A stretch of DNA of 64,000 nt from Acidobacteriota bacterium. Lineage in GTDB: Bacteria > Acidobacteriota > Terriglobia > Terriglobales > Acidobacteriaceae. Position numbers and translations under genes: made by a program. The stretch is taken from assembly GCA_021792135.1 (NCBI GenBank), contig JAJYVF010000005.1, forward strand, positions 124,001 to 188,000. Reading direction: 5' to 3'. The notes under the pieces are model-generated. The model searched no databases. It was not told the origin of the DNA and saw only the letters and a program-made list of their open reading frames with translations. Shown here piece after piece: positions 25,566-33,370 of this stretch. Every line of letters starts with the position of its first letter. Position 1 is the first letter of the stretch.

Positions 25566-26654
25566 CTACGAAGCTGATGAATCCTTTGTTGCCCCCTCCA
25601 GCTCGAGGAGTCTCTTCTTCCGCTCCACGCCCCAGCGGTACCCGGTCAGATTGCCGTCGCTGCCAATGACGCGATGGCATGGCACCACCACAGCAACAGA
25701 GTTCGTTGCGCAGGCGCGTGCCACGGCGCGGACGGCACGGGGCTGGCCGATTTCCCGGGCAAGCTGTGCATACGTCCTGGTTTCGCCGCGGGGGACGCGG
25801 CGGAGGGCCTCCCAGACGCGCATCTGGAAGGCAGTGGCACGCAGGTCGAGAGGAAGATCGAGGGCGGCCGGATGCTCGGTGAATTGCGAGAGCACCTGTT
25901 CCAGCATGGAGTTGAGGCTCGGATCGGGCGCGAGCTTCGCCGCAGGAAAACGGGACCGAAGCTGCGCCAGAAGATCTTCCTGGCTGTCTCCCAGAAGCAC
26001 GGCGCAAAGGCCGCGGGGCGTGGCGGCAACAAGGAGCCGACCCAGCGGAGCATCCTGGCTCGCGCCGGTTCCCCATCGCGGAGTTCCGATTGCGTAACCA
26101 ATGCTGAGATTGCGGCCTCCGGCACGATATAGGCCCGGCGCCATGCCGAGCTGCGCATTTTCATAAGCGCGGCCCGAACCGGAGTAGCCTGCGTCGTAAA
26201 CAGCGTCGGTAACACGGAGTGAGCCGCCGGCAAGCTCCTCCCGAAAGGCCGAAGCCCGACGCTGGCGCTGATACTGTGCGGGCGTAATTCCCAGCACGCG
26301 CCTGAAAACGCGCTCCAGGGTGAAGGGGCTGCGGCCGGTCCGCCGGGCCAGTTCGCCCAGGGTGACCTGGCGGTCGCTGCGAAGGCTCGCCAGCGTTTTC
26401 TCGACGAGATCGGTATCGGCGTGGCGCAGCTGCGGCAGGCACCGAAGGCAGGGGCGAAAGCCAGCCTGGACTGCGGAAGCGGGGTCGGTGAAAAAGCGCA
26501 CATGGGCACGCGCCGGGCGACGGCTCGGGCAGGTGGGCCGGCAGAAGATGCCAGTGGTGGTAACGGCATAGACCAGCTCTGCATCGGCGGCGGGATTGCG
26601 GGCCAGAACAGCGGCCCAGGCCTGGTCGTCGGTCAGCATCGCGGATGTGCTCAT
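25566..26654 (-). CDS. ada: Ada-type methylphosphotriester/O6-methylguanine-DNA methyltransferase and regulator
   Basis: Bifunctional alkylation-repair protein of 362 residues. The N-terminal Ada zinc domain has four Cys (38 and 42 in FCRPTCPSRRP, 69 and 72 in PCLRCLP); Cys38 is the expected acceptor of methyl groups from phosphotriesters. An AraC helix-turn-helix follows (about 90-180: LGELARRTGRSPFTLERVF, ITPAQYQRQRR). The C-terminal half is the O6-methylguanine methyltransferase with active-site Cys326 in VVVPCHRVIGSDG and the Asn hinge/Arg finger RAVARACATN. When Cys38 is methylated the protein should activate its own gene and other repair genes. The start at 26654 follows GAGAG; a longer frame to 26816 has no similarity to the family. 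Transcribed alone. Confidence 0.95.
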   Translation of the reverse strand: MSTSAMLTDDQAWAAVLARNPAADAELVYAVTTTGIFCRPTCPSRRPARAHVRFFTDPASAVQAGFRPCLRCLPQLRHADTDLVEKTLASLRSDRQVTLGELARRTGRSPFTLERVFRRVLGITPAQYQRQRRASAFREELAGGSLRVTDAVYDAGYSGSGRAYENAQLGMAPGLYRAGGRNLSIGYAIGTPRWGTGASQDAPLGRLLVAATPRGLCAVLLGDSQEDLLAQLRSRFPAAKLAPDPSLNSMLEQVLSQFTEHPAALDLPLDLRATAFQMRVWEALRRVPRGETRTYAQLAREIGQPRAVRAVARACATNSVAVVVPCHRVIGSDGNLTGYRWGVERKKRLLELEGATKDSSAS

Positions 26655-26963
26655 GGTACTCTCGGGAACCTCCGCGGATGAGAATGACAGGGCTGGCGCG
26701 GTTGGCGCACTCCGATTCTTGCGGGCAAATTCCCGTGATGGCCTGGCATCGAGGCGAAGAGGAGTAACGACACCATGGGTCAGGAAAATGATCAGTTGCA
26801 GGTGAAGAGGCAGCACCGGAAGAGCGTCGGCGGCCGCTAGTCCGGCAATGTCATCGAGCCAATGCAGGCGCAGACAGGCCAGCGGGCCCAGGGGCCTGGC
26901 GGCGGATTTTGGGGCGAATCAAAGACGATGAAGCCGAATCGGAAGAAGAAGGCGGCTTAAACC
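26655..26963. other. Intergenic upstream of ada, no feature recognised
   Basis: About 310 bases between the ada start and the small membrane peptide gene on the same strand. It must carry the ada promoter. No A/B-box-like Ada operator or clear -35/-10 pair could be assigned by eye, and no open frame here has coding character. Confidence 0.4.
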
Positions 26964-27077
26964 TCACCAGCGCCACCAGCCGGGGGGAAAGATATTTCGC
27001 AGGTTGGCGCGCCAGAGGGTACAGAGGAGGATCACGGCGGCGACCAGCAGGATTCCCATCACCTGCCGGCGCCGCAT
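26964..27077 (-). CDS. 37-residue membrane peptide coupled to tonB
   Basis: Too short for normal gene calling. The ATG at 27077 lies three bases after the tonB stop, with GGGAGACGAG just upstream inside the tonB end, so translation is likely coupled. The product starts MRRRQVMGILLVAAVILLCT, continues with LWRANLRNIF and ends PPGWWRW: a basic N-terminus, one membrane helix and an aromatic tail, the plan of a small inner-membrane subunit. No family is recognised. A role with the TonB protein is inferred only from the coupling. Confidence 0.55.
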   Translation of the reverse strand: MRRRQVMGILLVAAVILLCTLWRANLRNIFPPGWWRW

Positions 27078-27080
27078 GGT

Positions 27081-28229
27081 TCACTCGTCTCCCGGTTGGA
27101 TGTTGTAGAGGAAGTAGAAGCGCAGCTCCAGATATGGTCCCTTAAATGTCGAAGGCAGCGGAGGATAGGGTGAGGCCCCGGTAATGCCGGCCCAGGCGGC
27201 GCGATCCAGCGCCACGTCGCCGGAAGGGCCTTCCAGGATCATGTCGTGGACGCTGCCGTCGGGCATGATCTTGAAGCGGATCAGGACCTTGCCCTGCTTG
27301 TCGAGCGGGGGACGGGCCGACTCGGGAATAATCGGATACCAGGAGCGTTTCGTATCCCATATAACGCGCTGGATATAGGGGCCAAAATCGACCCCCATGG
27401 TGTCGCTGAGAATGTCGACGGCACCCTGTATGCCCTCGTGCTGAGAAGGCGCATTCAGGCCATCGTCGCCGCCGCCGTACTGGCCGGCACCGCCGCGCAT
27501 GGCCTGGCGCATGGCCTGCTGGAGCTGCTCATTGGGATTGGCTGCGCCGGCACTGAAGTTGGGTTCAGGAGCCATAGGCGGCGCTTCCAGTTTCGCCTGA
27601 TTGTTCTGCGGCAGCGGCTGAGCAGGGGGCCTCGGCTGCTGTTGCGGAGGCGCCTGCCGGGCAACCTGCGGCTGGGCGGGGGCAGAAATACTGGGAGCCT
27701 GCTGCGGAGCGGGGGGCATCTCGGCCGGCTTCGGTGGCGCGGCCCGGCGCATGGCCTCCAGCTCCTGAAGCGTCTTGCGATCGAGGGTCGGGTGCGGCGT
27801 TTCCGCGACACGGTCCTTGTCGGAAATAATGTTGGTGGGCTTCGGCTTGACCTTCTTCAGCGCGTCAGGGGGAAGATCGAGATAAGTCAGCTCCTTCTGG
27901 CGCTGCTTCAGGATCACCGAGGGGTCGACAACCCGGACATGGTAGATGTATTTGGGCCCATAGAGGAGATACCAGGCCACCAGCAGGTGAATGAGGAGCG
28001 CAATCCACAGCTTCTCGCGGAGGCTGGCCCAGTTTCGGCTGCCCTCCAGCTCATCGATGATGTGCAGCAGGTCGGTGTGGTCGTAGTCCTCGTAACGGCT
28101 GAGGCGGAACCTGGCCACCGGGTTGGAACCGTTGGTCTCGGCCGGCGAATCCTGGGCCAGAGCCGGCCCGAACTCCTCGGCTTTGGGCTGATCGAGCGGG
28201 GTCTCGGTTGGGGTAACGCGAATCGGCAT
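27081..28229 (-). CDS. TonB-family energy transducer
   Basis: TonB-like protein of 382 residues linking the proton-motive force to outer-membrane receptors. It has a cytoplasmic N-terminal part of about 70 residues (unusually long), one membrane segment (about 72-92, LWIALLIHLLVAWYLLYGP), a Pro/Gln-rich periplasmic spacer (about 165-240) and a C-terminal TonB domain (about 285-375: YIQRVIWDTKRSWYPIIPES, GKVLIRFKIMPDGSVHDMIL, LDRAAWAGI). No exbB or exbD is adjacent, so it must use energisers encoded elsewhere. A 37-residue membrane peptide follows immediately. The large TonB-dependent receptor at 50844 is a possible client but there is no direct link. Confidence 0.88.
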   Translation of the reverse strand: MPIRVTPTETPLDQPKAEEFGPALAQDSPAETNGSNPVARFRLSRYEDYDHTDLLHIIDELEGSRNWASLREKLWIALLIHLLVAWYLLYGPKYIYHVRVVDPSVILKQRQKELTYLDLPPDALKKVKPKPTNIISDKDRVAETPHPTLDRKTLQELEAMRRAAPPKPAEMPPAPQQAPSISAPAQPQVARQAPPQQQPRPPAQPLPQNNQAKLEAPPMAPEPNFSAGAANPNEQLQQAMRQAMRGGAGQYGGGDDGLNAPSQHEGIQGAVDILSDTMGVDFGPYIQRVIWDTKRSWYPIIPESARPPLDKQGKVLIRFKIMPDGSVHDMILEGPSGDVALDRAAWAGITGASPYPPLPSTFKGPYLELRFYFLYNIQPGDE

Positions 28230-28333
28230 TCCTGAAATGACTTAGGCTGCGCGGCTTAAGGGAACGCCACGGATGCTGGTGTCTATTTTCTCATCAAAAC
28301 GACGAATGTACCGCAGTTTGTACAATCGAAAAC

Positions 28334-28921
28334 GTGACCAGTAACCACAGCGGCCAACGGCCGGGCTACCTGAAGAGCCAGCTCCATCCAGAAACCCGCC
28401 TCACGGCGGCCGTAATCACGGTAAGTGATGCTGGAGCAAGGGGATTGCGGGAGGACGTCTCGGGGCCTGCGGTGGTTCAGGAACTGGAAGCGAACGGCTT
28501 CGATACGGTATTTCGGTGCGTGATTCCGGACGAGGCGGACGTGATCGAGGACGCATTACGGCGGGCAGGGACAGCCGCACGGCTGGTGATCACGACCGGC
28601 GGAACCGGGATCGCGCGCCGAGACGTGACGCCGGAGGCGACCCGTAAAGTCTGCGACCGGCTGCTGGAAGGCGTGGCGGAGCTGATGCGCGCCGAAGGCC
28701 GCCGCGAGACTCCGCTGGCGGTTCTGAGTCGCGGGCTCTGCGGCACTATGGGCAGCAGCCTCGTCCTAAATCTGCCAGGAAGTCCGGCGGGCGCTGTCAG
28801 TTCGCTGCGCGCGGCGCTGCCGGTGCTGCCTCATGCTCTTGACCTGCTGAGCGGAAAGACCGAGCACACCACAGCCAGCGAGAGCGGAACCCGGCTCCCA
28901 TCGAAACCCACGAAAGGTTGA
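28334..28921 (+). CDS. mog: MogA/MoaB-family molybdopterin adenylyltransferase-like protein
   Basis: Molybdenum-cofactor protein of 195 residues. The MoCF domain runs from about 22 (RLTAAVITVSDAGARGLRED) to 175, with the signature TTGGTGIARRDVTPEATRKV that binds molybdopterin, GTMGSSLVLNLPGSPAGA as the second conserved loop, and a Ser/Thr-rich tail. It should adenylate molybdopterin or otherwise act just before metal insertion. The start is uncertain: GTG at 28334 lacks a good ribosome site, but the next in-frame starts would remove conserved residues. No other moa/moe gene is in the window. It is divergent from tonB with a 104-base gap and followed by a DedA-like gene on the same strand. Confidence 0.9.
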   Translation: MTSNHSGQRPGYLKSQLHPETRLTAAVITVSDAGARGLREDVSGPAVVQELEANGFDTVFRCVIPDEADVIEDALRRAGTAARLVITTGGTGIARRDVTPEATRKVCDRLLEGVAELMRAEGRRETPLAVLSRGLCGTMGSSLVLNLPGSPAGAVSSLRAALPVLPHALDLLSGKTEHTTASESGTRLPSKPTKG

Positions 28922-28972
28922 ACCCGCCTGAAATCCCTCATCCTGAAATACGAGCAGATCTTTCTGCACCTG

Positions 28973-29554
28973 ATGAAACCACTGGGGCCCTGGGGGCTGC
29001 TGGTGGCCTCGTTTGTCGATTCGGGCACGATTCCGATCCCGATCGACATCATGGTCGCCGGGTATGCCTGGGCGGATCGGCCGCATTTCTTTGTCTTTGC
29101 ACTGCTGGCGGCTGCGGGGTCGGCACTGGGCGGCCTCATTCCCTTCTATCTGGGACGCGCCGGAGGCGAACTGTTCCTGCTGCGGCGCGTTAACCGGGAA
29201 CGGTTTGAGGCGCTGCGCGACCGGTTCGAGCGTCAGGAATTCCTCGCGGTCATGATTCCCTCGCTGCTGCCTCCGCCCACGACCTGGAAGCTGTTTGTCT
29301 TCGGCGCGGGTGTGTTTGAGATGCGTACACCGGCCTTCATGCTCGCGGTCTTTCTGGGAAGGACCATCCGTTTCGGCGCAGAGGCCGCCCTGACCGTGAA
29401 GTACGGACCGGAGATCGTGACAGTGGTCGGGAAACTGGCAAAACGGCATCTGGCCCTGACTCTGCTGTTACTGGTCGTGATCTTCGGCGGAATGGGATGG
29501 TATGTGTGGCGCAAACTGCGGGGAAAAGCGGTCAACGGCTCGGCGGCGGGATAA
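28973..29554 (+). CDS. DedA/VTT-domain membrane protein (YqaA-like)
   Basis: Polytopic membrane protein of 193 residues of the DedA/SNARE-associated (VTT) superfamily. Visible features are GPWGLLVASFVDSGTIPIPI (re-entrant loop with the conserved acidic residue), GSALGGLIPFYLGRAGGELF (Gly-rich loop), PSLLPPPTTWKLFVFGAGVF (second re-entrant loop) and a C-terminal helix (LALTLLLLVVIFGGMGWYVW). Members recycle or flip lipid carriers such as undecaprenyl phosphate in related families; for this branch the substrate is unproven. The ATG at 28973 lacks a clear ribosome site; the open frame continues upstream (KSLILKYEQIFLHL) without a standard start, so the true start may be up to 15 codons earlier. 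It ends six bases from a convergent gene. Confidence 0.85.
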   Translation: MKPLGPWGLLVASFVDSGTIPIPIDIMVAGYAWADRPHFFVFALLAAAGSALGGLIPFYLGRAGGELFLLRRVNRERFEALRDRFERQEFLAVMIPSLLPPPTTWKLFVFGAGVFEMRTPAFMLAVFLGRTIRFGAEAALTVKYGPEIVTVVGKLAKRHLALTLLLLVVIFGGMGWYVWRKLRGKAVNGSAAG

Positions 29555-29560
29555 GGCCTC

Positions 29561-29899
29561 TCAGTAAGGCTGGTTTTTCCAGATCAGCGGCACGAAGTAG
29601 TTGGCCAGGAACCACGAAGCAACAAAGAGTACGGCCATCAGACCGACAGCCCAGAAGAAGAGGCGAACGGGCAGGGTTTGAGTGAGCCGAGTCGAGGGCT
29701 CGGGGTCGAACTTGCGATCCGGGATCTCGAAAATCAGCCCGCTGGCGAAACAAACGCTGGCTGCCAGTCCCAGCATTCCGATACCGTCGCGCAGGCGGTC
29801 GCCCCAGCCGCTGCCGGGGACGAAGAACGCATGTCCCATCAGCGCACACAACACGAGGATACTCAGCGCCAGCGACAGGAACTTCGCAATCTGGATCAT
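29561..29899 (-). CDS. Small three-helix membrane protein
   Basis: A 112-residue hydrophobic protein with three predicted membrane helices: FLSLALSILVLCALMGHAFF (near the N-terminus), GMLGLAASVCFASGLIFEI (middle) and FFWAVGLMAVLFVASWFLAN (C-terminal). Between the second and third is a soluble loop with PDRKFDPEPSTRLTQTLPVR. I recognise no family. It starts 25 bases after the xylulokinase gene on the same strand and is probably its downstream co-transcribed neighbour, and it meets the DedA-like gene tail to tail. Function unknown. Confidence 0.7.
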   Translation of the reverse strand: MIQIAKFLSLALSILVLCALMGHAFFVPGSGWGDRLRDGIGMLGLAASVCFASGLIFEIPDRKFDPEPSTRLTQTLPVRLFFWAVGLMAVLFVASWFLANYFVPLIWKNQPY

Positions 29900-29924
29900 G
29901 GTGACGGTCCGGGGCTGGGCCGCC

Positions 29925-31409
29925 TTATCCGCGGATGCCCTTCAGCGCAGGATAGACGCGCCGGTAGCCCGCATATCCTTCAGCATAACGCCGAACCGCA
30001 GCCGCATCGGGGTGGATGGTTTCGGCTACGGTAATTGCGGCGGCACAGGCGGCTTCGAGATCCGGCCATCCTCCCGCTCCCACGCCCGCCATCAGGGCTG
30101 CTCCGAAAGCTCCCCCTTCTTCGGCGGTGAGCCGTTCGCAGGGATAGCCGTACACGGCGGCCTGAATCTCGCGCCACAGCGGACCGCGGGCCCCGCCCCC
30201 ACCAAGGCGGATGTCCCTGACCGGGATGCCGAGCTCCGCAAATAACGTGAAGGTGTCCTTCAGCGAGTATGCGACACCCTCCAGCACAGCGCGGGTGAAA
30301 TGCGCGCGGGTCGTGGTGGCCGTGATACCGACGAAAGCCGCGGTCGCAGATGAGTCCAGATGCGGAGTACGCTCACCCAGGAGATAGGGCGTCCAGAGCA
30401 AGCCGTCGCTGCCGGCGGCGATCTTCGCCGCGTCGGCGGTGAGGGCGTCGTAGCTCTGGTCCGGGGCGAGCGTCTCGCGCAGCCAGCTTAGCGAGAGTCC
30501 TGCTGCCTGGGTCACGCCCATCACGTGCCAGCGGCCGGGCACCGCGTGGCAGAAGGTGTGCAGGCGTCCATGCGGATCGCGAGTAGGCGCAGCGGTCGCC
30601 GCGAAGACCACCCCGGAGGTCCCAATCGTGGCGGAGACCGAGCCTGGTTCCAGGATTCCCATGCCGACGGCGCCCGCTCCCTGATCGCCGGCTCCGGCCG
30701 CGACCGGTGTTCCAGCTGTCAGTGCAGTGAGGCCGGCCGCCTCTGCGCTGATCCTGGCGCAGATTTCGGGAGACTCGAACAGCTCCGGCAGCCAACTCTC
30801 GGGGATGCCTGCAACCCGGGCCACTTCCTTCGACCAGCGGCGGTGGGCGACGTCGAGGAGCAGCGTTCCGGATGCTTCCTGGACGTCCATCGCAAATGCA
30901 CCGGTGAGGCGGTAACGGACGTAATCCTTGGGACAGAGGATGTGAGCGATGCGGGCAAAAATTTCTGGTTCATGCTCTTTTACCCAGAGCAGTTTGGTCA
31001 GCGTGAAGTTGGGAAGCGCAGGATTGGCAGTCAGCTCAATCAGCCTGGTGCGTCCGGCTTCGCCTTCGCCGAACTGGGCGTGCAGCCAGTCACACTGCGG
31101 GCCGGTGCGCTGATCGCACCAGATGAGCGAGGGGCGCAGGACCTCTCCATCCTTGTCGAGCATGACGGCGCCATGCATCTGGCCGGTGAGGCCGACAGCC
31201 TCCACATGAACGCCGGGCACCGAAGCGAGTGCCGCGTGAATGGCTTCCTGCGCGGCTCGCCACCAGTCTTCCGGATCCTGCTCAGCCCATCCCGGATGGG
31301 GAGTGCGAAACGGTGCATGTTCGCTCGATGCGGAAGCGACCAGATACCCCTGCTGATTGACGAGAACGGCGCGCGTACCGCCCGTCCCAACATCCATGCC
31401 CAGAAACAC
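29925..31409 (-). CDS. xylB: Xylulokinase (FGGY family)
   Basis: FGGY carbohydrate kinase of 494 residues, the usual xylulokinase length; it phosphorylates D-xylulose to xylulose 5-phosphate in the cytoplasm. The first phosphate-binding loop is FLGMDVGTGGTRAVLV; GLTGQMHGAVML, IWCDQRTGPQCDWL, LLWVKEHEPEIF (sugar-site region) and GGGARGPLWREIQAAVYG (second FGGY signature region) all match. The GTG at 31409 is chosen because GGAGAA stands 7 bases upstream and the next residues are the first strand of the kinase fold; longer in-frame sequence has no similarity. No xylose isomerase is adjacent. It fits use of plant pentoses together with the nearby GH28 and GH2 enzymes. Another ketopentose or polyol substrate is possible for this family. 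Confidence 0.92.
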   Translation of the reverse strand: MFLGMDVGTGGTRAVLVNQQGYLVASASSEHAPFRTPHPGWAEQDPEDWWRAAQEAIHAALASVPGVHVEAVGLTGQMHGAVMLDKDGEVLRPSLIWCDQRTGPQCDWLHAQFGEGEAGRTRLIELTANPALPNFTLTKLLWVKEHEPEIFARIAHILCPKDYVRYRLTGAFAMDVQEASGTLLLDVAHRRWSKEVARVAGIPESWLPELFESPEICARISAEAAGLTALTAGTPVAAGAGDQGAGAVGMGILEPGSVSATIGTSGVVFAATAAPTRDPHGRLHTFCHAVPGRWHVMGVTQAAGLSLSWLRETLAPDQSYDALTADAAKIAAGSDGLLWTPYLLGERTPHLDSSATAAFVGITATTTRAHFTRAVLEGVAYSLKDTFTLFAELGIPVRDIRLGGGGARGPLWREIQAAVYGYPCERLTAEEGGAFGAALMAGVGAGGWPDLEAACAAAITVAETIHPDAAAVRRYAEGYAGYRRVYPALKGIRG

Positions 31410-31557
31410 GAGATCTTCTCCAGGAGGCGAAACCCTCCACACTGTAACAAATTCCCGCGCTTCGTTCTCCTGTGCGGGGCGGCTCACTTCTGTAACATGG
31501 CACTTGCGCCCGGTTTCATGAGCCGGGCAGGCATTTTCTCCGATGGAGCTGTCCCGC

Positions 31558-33339
31558 ATGTTTTCTCTCCGACGCACGGCGCCCCTCGCATTCTCTGTGG
31601 CTGTTCTCTTCGCCTTCCACGCCGGGGCGCAGCAGGCGAGCCTTGCTGCGCGGAGAGCGCAGCTGCGAGCAGCCATCGACCAGGAGTGGCAATACGAGCT
31701 GAAGACCAATCCTGAATTCGCCACGGAGATTGGCGACAACCGGTACAACGATCAGCTCAGCGACTATTCGCCGGCGGCGGAACAGCGAAAGGTCGAACAT
31801 GCCCAGTCGGAGATTTCCGTCTTCGAAGCCATCGACACCACCGGCTTTCCCGAGCAGGAAAAGCTGAACAGCATCCTGATGCTGCGCCAGTTGCGGCAAA
31901 CCGTGGAGGACGCGCGCTTTCGCGACTGGGAAATGCCGGTGAATCAGTACGACGGCGTGCATCTGGATCTGGCGGAAATGCCCTCCGACACACCGTTTAA
32001 CACGACAAGGGATTACGAGGACTACCTCGCCCGGCTGCGGGCGATTCCGCGCGTGCTGGAGCAGGTAACGGCCGATATGCGGCTGGGGCTGAAAGACCAT
32101 CTGATGCCGCCGAAGTTCCTGCTGGCGAAGGTGGCCACCCAGGTGCAGGATATTGCGACGAAGCCATTGTCTTCGAGCCCGTTTGCCGAACCGCTCCATC
32201 GTTTTCCGAGCGGCATCTCGGCGGCCGACCGGGCGCGGCTGAGCCTTGCGATCCAGTCAGCCATTCACAGTTCGGTTGATCCTGCCTATTCGATCTTCGC
32301 CACCTTTGTGAGGAAAGACTACGCCCCCTACGGCCGCACCGAGGACGGCGTCTGGGCTTTGCCGGACGGAGCGGCCCGCTACCGCTTCGCTGTTCGCACC
32401 ATGACGACGACGAACCTGACGCCGGAGCAGATTCACGCCATGGGCCTGAAACAGGTGGCGGAGATCACGCAGCAGATGCTCAGGTTGGCGCAGTCGCTCG
32501 GATATCACGATCTGGCCAGCTTCAATGATCATATCCGGCACGATCCGGCGCTCTACGGCAAGTCCGGTCAGCAGATCTTCAATCTCTATAAGCACTACAC
32601 AGACCAGATGTATCCGAAGCTGCCCCTGCTCTTCGATCATCTGCCGAAGACGCGGCTGGAGGTCGTTCCCATGGAGGCTTTCCGCGAGCCTTCCTCTCCG
32701 CCGGCCGACTACTCGCCGGGTTCGGGGAATGGCAGCCGGCCGGGGCGCATCAACGTGAACGAGTATGACCCCACGCACCGTCTGCTGCTGAATGTGGAGG
32801 CAATTGCGTATCACGAAGGAATCCCGGGCCACCACATGCAGTTTTCCATCGCGCAGGAATTGCCGGACCTGCCGCCTTTCCGGCGCTTCGCCGAATACAA
32901 CGCGTATTCGGAGGGCTGGGCCTTCTATGCGGAACGGCTGGGCAGGGAGGTCGGGTTCTATAAGGACCCCTACAGCGAATATGGGCGCCTCGAAAACGAG
33001 ATGTGGCGCTCGGTACGGCTGGTCGTCGATACCGGCGTGCACAGCCAGCACTGGACGCGCCAGCAGATGATCGACTATTTTCACCGGCACACGGCGATGG
33101 ATGACACAAACATCGAAACCGAGGTGGATCGCTACATCGCATGGCCAGGTCAGGCTCTGGCCTACAAGCTGGGTCAGATGGAAATCCTGGAACTGCGCGC
33201 GCGGGCACGGCGGGAACTGGGGACAAAATTCGATATCCGCAAATTCCACGACGCCATCCTGGATGAGGGACCGCTGCCGCTGGATATCCTCGACCAGCGG
33301 ATCAATGCCTGGATTGCCGAGCAGAAGCGGGGACGCTGA
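31558..33339 (+). CDS. Exported DUF885-family metallopeptidase-like protein
   Basis: Exported DUF885 protein of about 593 residues. The ATG at 31558 gives the signal peptide MFSLRRTAPLAFSVAVLFAF (cleavage near GAQQ) and has GGAG nine bases upstream; an in-frame ATG at 31543 is the alternative. The conserved core has YHEGIPGHHMQ (HExxxHH-type zinc ligands, about residue 425), YNAYSEGWAFYAERL, RLENEMWRSVRLVVDTGVH and FDIRKFHDAIL, as in other DUF885 members, which are thought to be gluzincin-like peptidases. Proteins of this family are abundant and expanded in acidobacteria. It is divergent from xylB and convergent with the GH28 gene. Activity on peptides is inferred from the family. Confidence 0.87.
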   Translation: MFSLRRTAPLAFSVAVLFAFHAGAQQASLAARRAQLRAAIDQEWQYELKTNPEFATEIGDNRYNDQLSDYSPAAEQRKVEHAQSEISVFEAIDTTGFPEQEKLNSILMLRQLRQTVEDARFRDWEMPVNQYDGVHLDLAEMPSDTPFNTTRDYEDYLARLRAIPRVLEQVTADMRLGLKDHLMPPKFLLAKVATQVQDIATKPLSSSPFAEPLHRFPSGISAADRARLSLAIQSAIHSSVDPAYSIFATFVRKDYAPYGRTEDGVWALPDGAARYRFAVRTMTTTNLTPEQIHAMGLKQVAEITQQMLRLAQSLGYHDLASFNDHIRHDPALYGKSGQQIFNLYKHYTDQMYPKLPLLFDHLPKTRLEVVPMEAFREPSSPPADYSPGSGNGSRPGRINVNEYDPTHRLLLNVEAIAYHEGIPGHHMQFSIAQELPDLPPFRRFAEYNAYSEGWAFYAERLGREVGFYKDPYSEYGRLENEMWRSVRLVVDTGVHSQHWTRQQMIDYFHRHTAMDDTNIETEVDRYIAWPGQALAYKLGQMEILELRARARRELGTKFDIRKFHDAILDEGPLPLDILDQRINAWIAEQKRGR

Positions 33340-33370
33340 AGACCCTCCGCTTCTGCTGGAAAAAGCGCGG

